A model generated the notes under the pieces. It was not told the DNA's origin, searched no databases, and was given only the letters and a program-made list of their open reading frames with translations. From Eubacterium sp. CAG:252 (GTDB taxonomy: Bacteria > Bacillota > Clostridia > Lachnospirales > Lachnospiraceae): DNA of 12,378 bases. The stretch lies in assembly GCA_000436535.1 (NCBI GenBank), contig FR886293.1, forward strand, positions 12,697 through 25,074, given 5' to 3'. Numbering within the stretch: the first letter of the stretch is position 1; the number at the start of each line of letters is the position of its first letter. A program made the position numbers and the translations under genes. Positions 1 to 7,080 of the stretch are shown here, piece by piece.

Positions 1-125
1 TTTATTGACGAACAGACGACATAAGGGGCAGGAGGGCTGGCACAGATAAGACTTCGGACACCAGAAAACTAATTGGCATTTTCTAATACTTTCCTCATAG
101 TTTTTCTATATGGACGTAACCGCTC

Positions 126-148
126 ATGCGCAACATCGTGTTGCGTAT
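126..148. repeat. Inner hairpin 2 of element copy 1
   Basis: CGCAACA (129-135) pairs perfectly with TGTTGCG (139-145) around a TCG loop. The stem extends by a G-T pair and two A-T pairs to 126-148. It sits at the same relative place as the GC-rich hairpin at 632-649 in copy 2, but the stem sequences differ. Confidence 0.75.
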
Positions 149-153
149 TCGCT

Positions 154-177
154 CGATTTGACATCCGTGTCAAATCG
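154..177. repeat. Inner hairpin 1 of element copy 1
   Basis: A perfect 10-bp stem (154-163 with 168-177) has the loop TCCG. Read on the minus strand, in the orientation of copy 2, its centre is ACACGGATGT. The matching hairpin of copy 2 has centre ACAAGGATGT but an otherwise different stem. Confidence 0.85.
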
Positions 178-296
178 TTACTGATTACGAATGGAAAGTA
201 TAAGAAACTGCACAATCAGCTTTCAAGTGTGTCCTTCGCATTATCTATGCCACCCCTCCTGCCCCTTATGTCTGACAGTGACTCAATTTAATTCAG

Positions 297-485
297 CGAG
301 TTCATAAAAATATACATTTACACCTTATAAGTTTCGTAGAATTTTTCTCCTGTTTCTTATTCCATTTATAAACCTATTATAAAAGAATATATCTATCACT
401 GTTTTTCACACATTTAATATACAAATCAAAATCCCCATCACTGTTTATTATTCTAATATCAACTCTCTTACTCCTGTCAAATAAC
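297..485. other. AT-rich spacer between the two hairpin elements
   Basis: About 190 bases of AT-rich DNA with stop codons in all frames and no credible gene. The 10-mer ATCACTGTTT occurs twice (near 395 and 436). No promoter or terminator is convincing here. Confidence 0.6.
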
Positions 486-599
486 CTGAATTACACCAAA
501 GACAGATATAAGACACAGGAAGGCTGTTGCTAATAATACGGAGGACACACTTGAAAGTTGATTGTGCTGTTTCTTATACTTTCCTTCTTCATACAGATA

Positions 600-623
600 T
601 GCGGGTACAAGGATGTACCCGCA
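600..623. repeat. Inner hairpin 1 of element copy 2
   Basis: A perfect 10-bp stem (600-609 with 614-623) has the loop AGGA. Stem length and tip (ACAAGGATGT) match the hairpin at 154-177 read on the opposite strand, while the seven base pairs below the tip are unrelated in sequence. Confidence 0.85.
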
Positions 624-631
624 AGTGAGGC

Positions 632-649
632 CGCGCCAAGGACGGCGCG
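632..649. repeat. Inner hairpin 2 of element copy 2
   Basis: CGCGCC (632-637) pairs with GGCGCG (644-649) around the loop AAGGAC. It is much more GC-rich than anything nearby. It corresponds in position to 126-148 of copy 1. Confidence 0.7.
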
Positions 650-774
650 TCCGAACGGTATCGTCCGTATTCAATATCTATATGGAAAGTATTAGAAACA
701 ACCAATCAGCTTTCTGGTGTCCGAAGTATCATTAGCGACAGCCTTCCCGTGTCTTATATCGTCCGTTCGTCAAT

Positions 775-914
775 TAACCAAAATTATGCCACAACCTAAT
801 AGCAACTTAATCTCTCATTAATGACCTAATAATCCCCTGACTAACATCCGCCAGCTAATAACAGCTTAATTATCCATTCATAACTTAACGATAACATTTT
901 AATTAAATCACACC
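775..914. other. Spacer downstream of leuS with a short imperfect direct repeat
   Basis: About 140 bases lie between the hairpin element and the leuS stop codon. A 19-base imperfect direct repeat occurs at 793-811 and 852-870 (AACCTAATAGCAACTTAAT and CAGCTAATAACAGCTTAAT). No hairpin with a T-run is visible, so no intrinsic terminator for leuS is seen unless the adjacent hairpin element serves as one. Confidence 0.5.
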
Positions 915-3335
915 TTACTTCGCAACAATATTAACAATCTTACCCGGTACATATATTTCCTTAATAATATTACCTGTAATCTTGCCCTCAACAGCCTTCT
1001 TAGCCTTTTCAAGAACAGACTCCTTATCCTCATCAACAGCTATAGAAACAGTACCCTTAACCTTACCGTTAACCTGTACACCTATCTCTACAGTGTCTTC
1101 CTTGCAGGCTTCTTCATCGTATGTTGGCCAGCTCTCATAAGCTATAGTATCATCGTGACCTAATACGCTCCACATTTCCTCGCCTGCGTGTGGGCAGATA
1201 CAAGAAAACATCTTTATAAAGCCTTCTGCATATTCTCTTGAACACTTGCCAAGCTTAGTTGCAGCATTCATAAATATCATCATCTGGCTGATAGCTGTGT
1301 TAAAGCCAAGCTTTTCAAAGTCATCTGTAACCTTCTTTACAGTCTGGTTATATACCTTTTCAAGCTCCTTAACATCCTCATCAACAACATTGCCTTCAGT
1401 TGTGAAGAAGTTCCATACCTTACCGATAAATCTTCTTGCACCTTCAACACCCTGCTGGCTCCAAGGCTTAGAAGCTTCAAGAGGTCCCATGAACATCTCA
1501 TAAAGTCTTAAAGTATCAGCGCCATATTCTCTTACGATATCACTTGGGTTGATAACAAACTCTGGAAATCTCTTACCCATCTTGATACCGTTAGAACCAA
1601 GAATCATACCCTGATGAACTAACTTCTGGAATGGTTCCGCAACTGGTGATATACCCTTGTCGTAGAGATATCTGTTCCATATTCTTGAATACATAAGATG
1701 TCCAACCGCATGCTCTGGTCCACCGATATAAAGGTCAACTGGAAGCCAGTGCTTAAGAAGTTCTGGGTCGCAGAGTTCCTTGTCATTATCAGGGTCAATA
1801 TATCTCATATAATACCAGCTTGAACCTGCTGAACCCGGCATAGTTGAAGTTTCTCTCTTACCCTTAAGTCCATTATGTTCATACTGCTTCCATTCTGTCG
1901 CATTTTCAAGAGGAGCCTGTCCATTCTTACCCTTGTAATCTTCAAGTTCTGGTAAGATAAGTGGAAGCTCATCATCATCAAGAACGTGAATTTGTCCATC
2001 CTCAAGATATACGATAGGCACTGGTTCACCCCAGTATCTCTGTCTTGCAAATATCCACTCTCTGAAATGATAGTTAGCCTTTCTTCTTGCTACCCCCATC
2101 TTTTCAAGCTTCTGAGTAATAGCTTCCTTGGCTTCTTCTACAGTAAGACCTGTGAATTCTTCTGAGTTGATAAGCTTGCAGCCCTTGCCAAGATAATCAT
2201 ACTTCTCAAATGCTTTCTCTGATACATCGGCACCATCAATAACCTGTATTCTAGGAATATTATGTGCCTCTGAATACTCAAAATCTCTCTGGTCGTGGCT
2301 TGGAACTGCCATAACAGCACCAGTACCATAGTTAGCAAGAACAAAATCGCCGATGTATACAGGAACCTTCTTGCCATTTACAGGATTAATAGCATATATT
2401 CCTTCAAGAACGCAGCCTGACTTAGTCTTATTAAGCTCTGTTCTATCCATATCATTCTTCTTGATTGTTTCTGCGATGTAAGCTTCTACCTCTTCCTTAT
2501 TCTGAATTCTTGGCATAAGCTCTTTAACGATATCTCCATCTGGTGCAAGCACCATAAATGTGATACCATATATAGTTTCAATACAAGTAGTAAAGATGGA
2601 GAAATCTCCACCACCATCAATCTTAAAGTCAACCTCAACACCTTCTGACTTGCCTATCCAGTGTCTCTGCATTTCCTTAGTAGACTCTGGCCAGTCGATA
2701 TGCTCAAGTCCTTCAAGTAACTTATCTGCAAATGCTACCTGGTCGATAACCCACTGCTTCATATTCTTTCTTACAACAGGATATCCGCCACGCTCTGACT
2801 TGCCATCAATAACCTCATCGTTGGAAAGAACTGTACCAAGCTCCTCACACCAGTTAACCGGCATATCTATATACTTAGCATATCCGTCAAGATATAACTG
2901 CTTGAATATCCACTGTGTCCACTTGTAGAACTTAGGGTCACTTGTCGCTAAAGTCTTGCTCCAGTCATAATCAAAACCAAGCTCCTTAAGCTGCTTAGTG
3001 AATGTTTCTATATTTTTCTGTGTAAATCCATTAGGATTATTACCTGTCTTTACAGCATACTGTTCTGCTGGAAGACCAAATGAATCATATCCCATTGGAT
3101 GAAGTACATTGTATCCCTGCATTCTCTTCATACGTGAAGTGATATCTGTAGCTGTATATCCTTCTGGATGACCTGCATGAAGACCTACTCCTGATGGATA
3201 AGGGAACATATCAAGTGCATAGTACTTTGGCTTTGAAAAGTCCCATACATCTGTTTTAAATGTTTCATGTTCTGCCCAATACTTCTGCCACTTTGGCTCG
3301 ATAGACTTGGGATTATAAGTTGTTGTATTAGCCAT
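915..3335 (-). CDS. leuS: Leucine--tRNA ligase
   Basis: This cytoplasmic class I aminoacyl-tRNA synthetase charges tRNA-Leu with leucine using ATP and edits mischarged products. The 806-residue length is normal for bacterial LeuRS. In order: a Rossmann catalytic domain with the HIGH-type motif HAGH (53-56), a CP1 editing domain (about 225-415) with D348 in VPSHDQRD, the catalytic segment PGSAGSSWYYMRYIDP, the signature loop KMGKR (585-589), then the anticodon-binding and C-terminal regions ending in VNGKVKGTV. The start is supported by GAGG about nine bases upstream. It appears monocistronic with its own promoter. Oddities: the threonine-rich editing motif reads TTCIET (249-254) where most bacterial enzymes have TTRPDT, and KMSKS is KMGKR with both lysines kept. 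Identity is certain; the effect of the substitutions is not. Confidence 0.98.
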   Translation of the reverse strand: MANTTTYNPKSIEPKWQKYWAEHETFKTDVWDFSKPKYYALDMFPYPSGVGLHAGHPEGYTATDITSRMKRMQGYNVLHPMGYDSFGLPAEQYAVKTGNNPNGFTQKNIETFTKQLKELGFDYDWSKTLATSDPKFYKWTQWIFKQLYLDGYAKYIDMPVNWCEELGTVLSNDEVIDGKSERGGYPVVRKNMKQWVIDQVAFADKLLEGLEHIDWPESTKEMQRHWIGKSEGVEVDFKIDGGGDFSIFTTCIETIYGITFMVLAPDGDIVKELMPRIQNKEEVEAYIAETIKKNDMDRTELNKTKSGCVLEGIYAINPVNGKKVPVYIGDFVLANYGTGAVMAVPSHDQRDFEYSEAHNIPRIQVIDGADVSEKAFEKYDYLGKGCKLINSEEFTGLTVEEAKEAITQKLEKMGVARRKANYHFREWIFARQRYWGEPVPIVYLEDGQIHVLDDDELPLILPELEDYKGKNGQAPLENATEWKQYEHNGLKGKRETSTMPGSAGSSWYYMRYIDPDNDKELCDPELLKHWLPVDLYIGGPEHAVGHLMYSRIWNRYLYDKGISPVAEPFQKLVHQGMILGSNGIKMGKRFPEFVINPSDIVREYGADTLRLYEMFMGPLEASKPWSQQGVEGARRFIGKVWNFFTTEGNVVDEDVKELEKVYNQTVKKVTDDFEKLGFNTAISQMMIFMNAATKLGKCSREYAEGFIKMFSCICPHAGEEMWSVLGHDDTIAYESWPTYDEEACKEDTVEIGVQVNGKVKGTVSIAVDEDKESVLEKAKKAVEGKITGNIIKEIYVPGKIVNIVAK

Positions 3336-3404
3336 CTTAAAACCTCATTCCTGCACCAGCTATACTTATCTGGCGCTTTCAATCACATATTTACTCACTT
3401 TCAA

Positions 3405-3432
3405 ATATTATCACAATGAAACGATTTGTCAA
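3405..3432 (-). promoter_or_regulatory. leuS promoter
   Basis: On the minus strand TTGACA (3427-3432) is followed after 16 bases by TAATAT (3405-3410), with an extended -10 TG one base upstream of it. It lies about 70 bp before the leuS start. No T-box leader (AGGGTGGNACCGCG-type core) is present between it and the gene, although T-box control is common for Firmicute synthetases. Confidence 0.7.
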
Positions 3433-3492
3433 TAAACTTCCTTGTAAAAATGTTCTATGACAAGTTTCTTTAAATATATTTAATCACAGCCC

Positions 3493-3521
3493 TTTACACT
3501 AACACTTTAAAGTGCTAAAAT
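3493..3521 (+). promoter_or_regulatory. tyrA promoter with a palindrome in the spacer
   Basis: TTTACA (3493-3498) and TAAAAT (3516-3521) are 17 bases apart, about 85 bp before tyrA. The spacer contains the perfect 12-bp palindrome CACTTTAAAGTG (3503-3514), placed where a bound repressor would block RNA polymerase. Its operator role is inference. Confidence 0.6.
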
Positions 3522-3606
3522 TTATAACAATCATTATATTTCGATTATACTTATATGTATATATAATTAATGTTATTAAATTGTAGGAAATGAGGTTAAG
3601 TATATT

Positions 3607-4461
3607 ATGGATTGTAAAGTTGGTTTTATAGGCTTCGGGCTTATCGCAGGTTCTATAGCACACGCACTTAAGGAGTCTGGTAATAATTATAATATAGCTG
3701 CAACAAGCAGAAGGCTTGAACCTGTATATGAGGCTAAAAAAGACGGGGTTGTGGATGATGTACTTGACTGCGTTGATAACAGACTGGCTGATTGTGATTA
3801 TATAATACTCTGCACACCTGTAATAACTATGAACGATTACCTTAAGCAGTTAAAAAATATAGCCAAAAAAGACTGTATAATAACTGATGTCGGAAGTGTT
3901 AAGACTTCTATACATAATGCTGTCAAAGAGCTTGATATGGAGGATATGTTTATCGGCGGTCATCCTATGGCTGGCTCAGAGCTTACAGGCTACGCTAATT
4001 CCTCAGCAGCTATTATGAAAAATGCGCGCTATGTAATCACTCCTACCGCCAAAACAACAGACGCCCAGCTTGAACGCTTTAAAGCACTTATATGTGATAT
4101 GAAGGCAAACCCTATAGTTATGGATTATGCAACTCACGACAAGACTGTTGCTGCCATAAGCCACCTTCCACATCTTATCTCAACAGCACTTGTAAAGCTT
4201 GTTTCAAAGCATGACGACAGTGAAAAGCATATGCAGATGCTTGCCGCCGGAAGCTTTCGCGATATGACAAGGGTTGCCGCTTCATCCCCTGAAATGTGGG
4301 ACCAGATATGTGCATCTAACTCAGAAGATATAAGTGCACTCCTTGGCGACTACATAGATATACTTAGTGAGATTAAGCATAATATTGATAACAAAACTCC
4401 CGGGTATGTCAATGAGCTTTTTGAAATGTCCAGAGAGTATAAGAACTCATTTAGAAAATAA
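3607..4461 (+). CDS. tyrA: Prephenate dehydrogenase
   Basis: This enzyme oxidatively decarboxylates prephenate to 4-hydroxyphenylpyruvate with NAD(P)+, the committed step to tyrosine, in the cytoplasm. The 284-residue protein opens with a Rossmann nucleotide-binding motif GFGLIAGS (9-16). It then shows DVGSVK (94-99), GGHPMAGSE (117-125) with the likely catalytic His119, SHLPH (185-189) and GSFRDMTR (215-222) in the helical dimerisation domain. It stops after that domain, so it lacks the C-terminal ACT domain found in many Firmicute TyrA proteins; feedback inhibition by tyrosine may therefore differ (inference). GGAAATGAGG precedes the ATG by 11 bases. It is a single gene, divergent from leuS and convergent with the kinase, with no other aromatic-pathway gene in view. 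Confidence 0.95.
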   Translation: MDCKVGFIGFGLIAGSIAHALKESGNNYNIAATSRRLEPVYEAKKDGVVDDVLDCVDNRLADCDYIILCTPVITMNDYLKQLKNIAKKDCIITDVGSVKTSIHNAVKELDMEDMFIGGHPMAGSELTGYANSSAAIMKNARYVITPTAKTTDAQLERFKALICDMKANPIVMDYATHDKTVAAISHLPHLISTALVKLVSKHDDSEKHMQMLAAGSFRDMTRVAASSPEMWDQICASNSEDISALLGDYIDILSEIKHNIDNKTPGYVNELFEMSREYKNSFRK

Positions 4462-4501
4462 CAAGTTATCAAATATTACATTTTGTAATTATATTATCAA
4501 A

Positions 4502-4548
4502 AAAGAATACTCGGTCACAACCGAGTCGGCTGTGACCGAGTATTCTTT
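4502..4548. terminator. Bidirectional terminator between tyrA and the nucleoside kinase
   Basis: A perfect 18-bp stem (4502-4519 with 4531-4548) encloses an 11-base loop. The minus-strand transcript meets TTCTTTTTTG after the stem, a strong U-tract; the plus-strand side has TTCTTTC. It starts 40 bp after the tyrA stop and 82 bp beyond the kinase stop. The segment ACCGAGT occurs twice, so a smaller hairpin, ACTCGGT-CACA-ACCGAGT, competes with the long stem. Confidence 0.9.
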
Positions 4549-4630
4549 CAATTCATATTTCTGCTTATCCCTATAATGTGTTCCACATTGTATGATTTCA
4601 ATATTATTATTTTCTATTCTGAAAACAATA

Positions 4631-6238
4631 TTACACCCTGAAGCATCCCCCACCAATAAACTCTCTCATTATTGAGTTAATTGGAACATTGTCTGCTGGA
4701 CAAGGAAGGAAATATGCTAAGAACTTAAGTAATCTCTTAGCCTCCTGATATTCCGGGTCATCCTCTGTTATTGAGAAAAGCAATGGCTCTACTATTGGCT
4801 TTAATATGCATAATTCATATGCCATAGCTGAGTTAAACATAGCATCCGCTTCCTCCTGATAAGGGAAAATATTTTTCTCCTCACCCTTTCTTACAGACTC
4901 CCACATAGAAAGAGTCTTCTTTGCAGAAGCACCCCTTGTACGGTAATCTCTTGCCATACGTCTTATAAGACGTCCATCAGTTGTTGCTACTCTGTTGTGC
5001 TCATCAACATTAAGCTGTGTAAGCGCACTGATATATATTTTAAACTTACTTTCAACAGGAAGTGAATACGAAAGTTCATCATTCAGGCAGTGAATACCCT
5101 CTATTACAAGAATATCCTCATCACCCAACTGTAAATAATCGCCATTATATTCCTTTCTTCCTGTCACAAAGTTAAACTCTGGAAGTTCAACTCTCTCACC
5201 TTTAAGAAGAGAAGTCATATGGTCATTGAAAAGCTTTATGTCTATTGCGTGGATATCCTCAAAGTTATAATTGCCATTCTCATCAACAGGTGTCTGCTCT
5301 CTCTCCACAAAATAATTGTCAACGCCTATGGCATGTGGCTTAAAACCGCTTGCACGAAGCTGTATTGATAATCTGTGTGAAAATGTTGTTTTGCCGGAAG
5401 ATGATGGACCAGCTATCATTATGAACTTAATACCATCTCTTTTCTTAATCTTATTGACAATATCAACTATCTTCTGTTCCTGAAGTGCCTCCTGAACAAG
5501 AATAAGTGAATTAATATCACCGCTTATTATATGCTCATTAAGCGATGCAACAGTATCAACACCAAGCATATCTGCCCATTCACTTGTTTCTTCAAGCACA
5601 TTAAAAAGCTTTGCCTGTGGTGCGAATTCTGGCACAGTCTTCGGTGACTCCTTTATTGGTAGCTGGAGTACAAATCCTTTATCATACTTAAACAGGTCAA
5701 ACACACCAAGTATTCCTGTGTGTGATGCCATATAGCCATAGAAATAATCACTGTAATCTTCTATGCTATATACATTTACATATGAACTTATTCTGTACTT
5801 GAAAAGACGTGTCTTATCGCTCATGCCATGCTCCTCAAAAAGCTTAATAGCCTCAGAGGTCTTCATTCCTGCCTTCTTAATAGGAATATTAGCTTTAACA
5901 TCCTCTAACATAACTCTCTTGACTTCTGCGAGGAATTCTTCTGTTATCGTGAAATCTCCCTTGATTTCACAGTATAAGCCCTTGCTTAATGAGAATTCCA
6001 CTGTAACTTTTTTTATCTTCTTTTCCTTATCTATCTTATGTATGGCATTAAGCATAAGAAGCAGTACACTTCTCTTATAAGTTTCATTACCTATAGAGTC
6101 GCCTACTGTTATGAATTCCACCTTTTCATCCTGTATTTCCCTGTCTGATATTTCTGTCAGCTTTCCGTTGACCTTTGCCATAATAATATCATACTCATAA
6201 TTAGCCGCAGCTTCTGCTGCCATCTGTGATAATTTCAT
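4631..6238 (-). CDS. Nucleoside kinase (uridine kinase-like P-loop domain with ThrRS-like N-terminus)
   Basis: A 535-residue cytoplasmic protein predicted to phosphorylate a nucleoside, probably uridine or cytidine, in salvage. Residues about 20-190 resemble the TGS and second additional (editing) domains of threonyl-tRNA synthetase. The HxxxH zinc motif of the editing domain appears degenerate (YKRSVLLLM, 54-62). Residues about 270-490 form the uridine kinase/phosphoribulokinase fold: P-loop GPSSSGKT (277-284), DNYF (307-310), Walker B-like DILVIEGIH (375-383) and an arginine-rich lid (425-446). The ATG at 6238 is chosen because GAGG lies six bases upstream; that site overlaps the trmK stop, the two genes being 8 bp apart and translationally linked. 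An in-frame TTG at 6274 lacks such a site. Substrate is inferred from the family and could be another nucleoside. Confidence 0.88.
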   Translation of the reverse strand: MKLSQMAAEAAANYEYDIIMAKVNGKLTEISDREIQDEKVEFITVGDSIGNETYKRSVLLLMLNAIHKIDKEKKIKKVTVEFSLSKGLYCEIKGDFTITEEFLAEVKRVMLEDVKANIPIKKAGMKTSEAIKLFEEHGMSDKTRLFKYRISSYVNVYSIEDYSDYFYGYMASHTGILGVFDLFKYDKGFVLQLPIKESPKTVPEFAPQAKLFNVLEETSEWADMLGVDTVASLNEHIISGDINSLILVQEALQEQKIVDIVNKIKKRDGIKFIMIAGPSSSGKTTFSHRLSIQLRASGFKPHAIGVDNYFVEREQTPVDENGNYNFEDIHAIDIKLFNDHMTSLLKGERVELPEFNFVTGRKEYNGDYLQLGDEDILVIEGIHCLNDELSYSLPVESKFKIYISALTQLNVDEHNRVATTDGRLIRRMARDYRTRGASAKKTLSMWESVRKGEEKNIFPYQEEADAMFNSAMAYELCILKPIVEPLLFSITEDDPEYQEAKRLLKFLAYFLPCPADNVPINSIMREFIGGGCFRV

Positions 6239-6246
6239 ATTAATCC

Positions 6247-7029
6247 TCATTTCTGTGCATCTTGCGCACAACAACTTAATTCAGCCTTTCTGTTATACTC
6301 AATATCAGCTTCAAGTTCCTGTAATCTTTTTTCTATCGCGGCTGATGGCTTCTTGACATTCTGTTCCTTAAGTGACTTCTGTATACTTATAAAGCTGCCA
6401 TATTCCTTATCAAGATATTCTTTTAATACTTCTGAGTGGTTATCTATAAGATATCTTCCATACCTCAGCTCTTCCTCTGTATACTCTGCTGCATTTTTTC
6501 CCTGCAAATGTGTATTATTATTGTCTACAGCTCCCTCTGCCATATCATGGTACACACAATCCATTATAAAATAATACTTTCCCTCATCTTTTATCATCAT
6601 TTCTGATAATATATCTATGCCGTTCTCTAACAGATATGCCCTGAATTCGCGGACCTCTGACTGCGGAGAAAGTATAAGCTGCATACCATTACTAAGCCTG
6701 TCTTTGCCGGCTTCGATAATATCCTTCATAAGCTTTCCGCCCATTCCGCATATCGTTACCGTATCCACATCATCTTTCTGTATGCCACAAAGACCATCTG
6801 CAAGTCTTATAGTTATATTATCATCAAGTCCATATGAACTTATATGCGCCTGTGCTCTCTCCAAAGGCTTTTTCCTCACATCACACGCATAGACACACTC
6901 TGATATTCCATTCTGCACAAGATATATAGGAAGATATCCGTGGTCTGTGCCTATATCTGCAACTCTTGCCCCCTTGTATACAAGTCCGGCAGCACTTCTT
7001 AGTCTGTCCGATATTTTCAATAATTCCAT
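6247..7029 (-). CDS. trmK: tRNA (adenine(22)-N1)-methyltransferase
   Basis: This SAM-dependent enzyme methylates N1 of adenine 22 in the tRNA D-loop region (TrmK/COG2384 family). The 260-residue protein has the Rossmann SAM-binding motif VADIGTDHGYLP (23-34), the acidic loop ACDV (48-51), ADGL (77-80), CGMGG (94-98) and SPQSE (121-125), all characteristic of TrmK. A charged, probably coiled-coil tail follows (about 190-255). The start is supported by AGGAAG a few bases upstream. It leads a two-gene transcript with the nucleoside kinase and lies downstream of dnaG-rpoD, as in many Firmicutes. In Bacillus the gene after trmK encodes a Nif3-like protein; here that slot holds the kinase. Confidence 0.93.
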   Translation of the reverse strand: MELLKISDRLRSAAGLVYKGARVADIGTDHGYLPIYLVQNGISECVYACDVRKKPLERAQAHISSYGLDDNITIRLADGLCGIQKDDVDTVTICGMGGKLMKDIIEAGKDRLSNGMQLILSPQSEVREFRAYLLENGIDILSEMMIKDEGKYYFIMDCVYHDMAEGAVDNNNTHLQGKNAAEYTEEELRYGRYLIDNHSEVLKEYLDKEYGSFISIQKSLKEQNVKKPSAAIEKRLQELEADIEYNRKAELSCCAQDAQK

Positions 7030-7080
7030 ATAACTTCCTTATTTTATTATTTATTATTTATACAATTAGAATATTGCACA

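Larger units (their letters stand above)
4..296 (-). repeat. Hairpin element copy 1 (long imperfect inverted repeat with two inner hairpins)
   Basis: The left arm (about 19-94) and right arm (about 193-271) are imperfect reverse complements. The outermost 18 bases, ACATAAGGGGCAGGAGGG, pair perfectly, and the inner ends are TACTTTCC and GGAAAGTA. The central 98 bases hold two small hairpins. The same backbone recurs in inverted orientation at 486-774. Edges were set by comparing the copies: one end begins ATTGACGAAC and the other ends TAATTCAG, giving 293 bp here against 289 bp in copy 2. No transposase or credible coding sequence lies inside. The family is not recognised; a MITE-like non-autonomous element or a structured RNA are both possible. 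The first end could extend left of the window. Confidence 0.8.
486..774 (+). repeat. Hairpin element copy 2 (inverted relative to copy 1)
   Basis: The left arm (about 501-584) pairs with the right arm (about 684-765) over roughly 80 bp with few mismatches; for example AAGGCTGTTGCTAATAATAC matches the complement of the other side at nearly every base. The inner arm ends are TACTTTCC and GGAAAG, as in copy 1. The loop holds two hairpins and a stretch at 655-670 resembling the complement of 108-123 in copy 1. The element ends 140 bp from the leuS stop, so it could act as, or protect, the 3' end of that transcript. This role is inference. Confidence 0.8.

Noticed and set aside
73..291. Open frame of 72 codons inside element copy 1, sharing a peptide (KYKK-HNQLSSVS) with a frame in copy 2
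   Set aside because: The shared peptide is the translation of the conserved DNA arm. The frame crosses the perfect inner hairpins and has no ribosome site, so it is not a gene.
477..674. Minus-strand open frame of 65 codons inside element copy 2
   Set aside because: It spans both inner hairpins and lacks a ribosome site. Its similarity to the frame in copy 1 comes from the repeated arm.
4..774. CRISPR array
   Set aside because: Only two copies, each about 290 bp and in opposite orientation, with no short regularly spaced repeats and no cas genes.
793..870. Imperfect 19-base direct repeat downstream of leuS as a regulatory site
   Set aside because: Low complexity and AT-rich with several mismatches; too weak to stand as a finding, so noted only in the spacer description.
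3336..3606. T-box riboswitch upstream of leuS
   Set aside because: The leader is only about 60-70 bases after the predicted promoter, and no AGGGTGG-type T-box core or Stem I features are present.
4575..4589. Small hairpin AATGTG-TTC-CACATT downstream of the kinase
   Set aside because: Only six base pairs with no T-run. The strong stem at 4502-4548 is the better terminator.
6239..6274. Upstream TTG start (6274) for the nucleoside kinase, adding 12 residues
   Set aside because: It lies inside trmK without a ribosome site. The ATG at 6238 has GAGG at ideal spacing and begins the conserved MKLSQ region.
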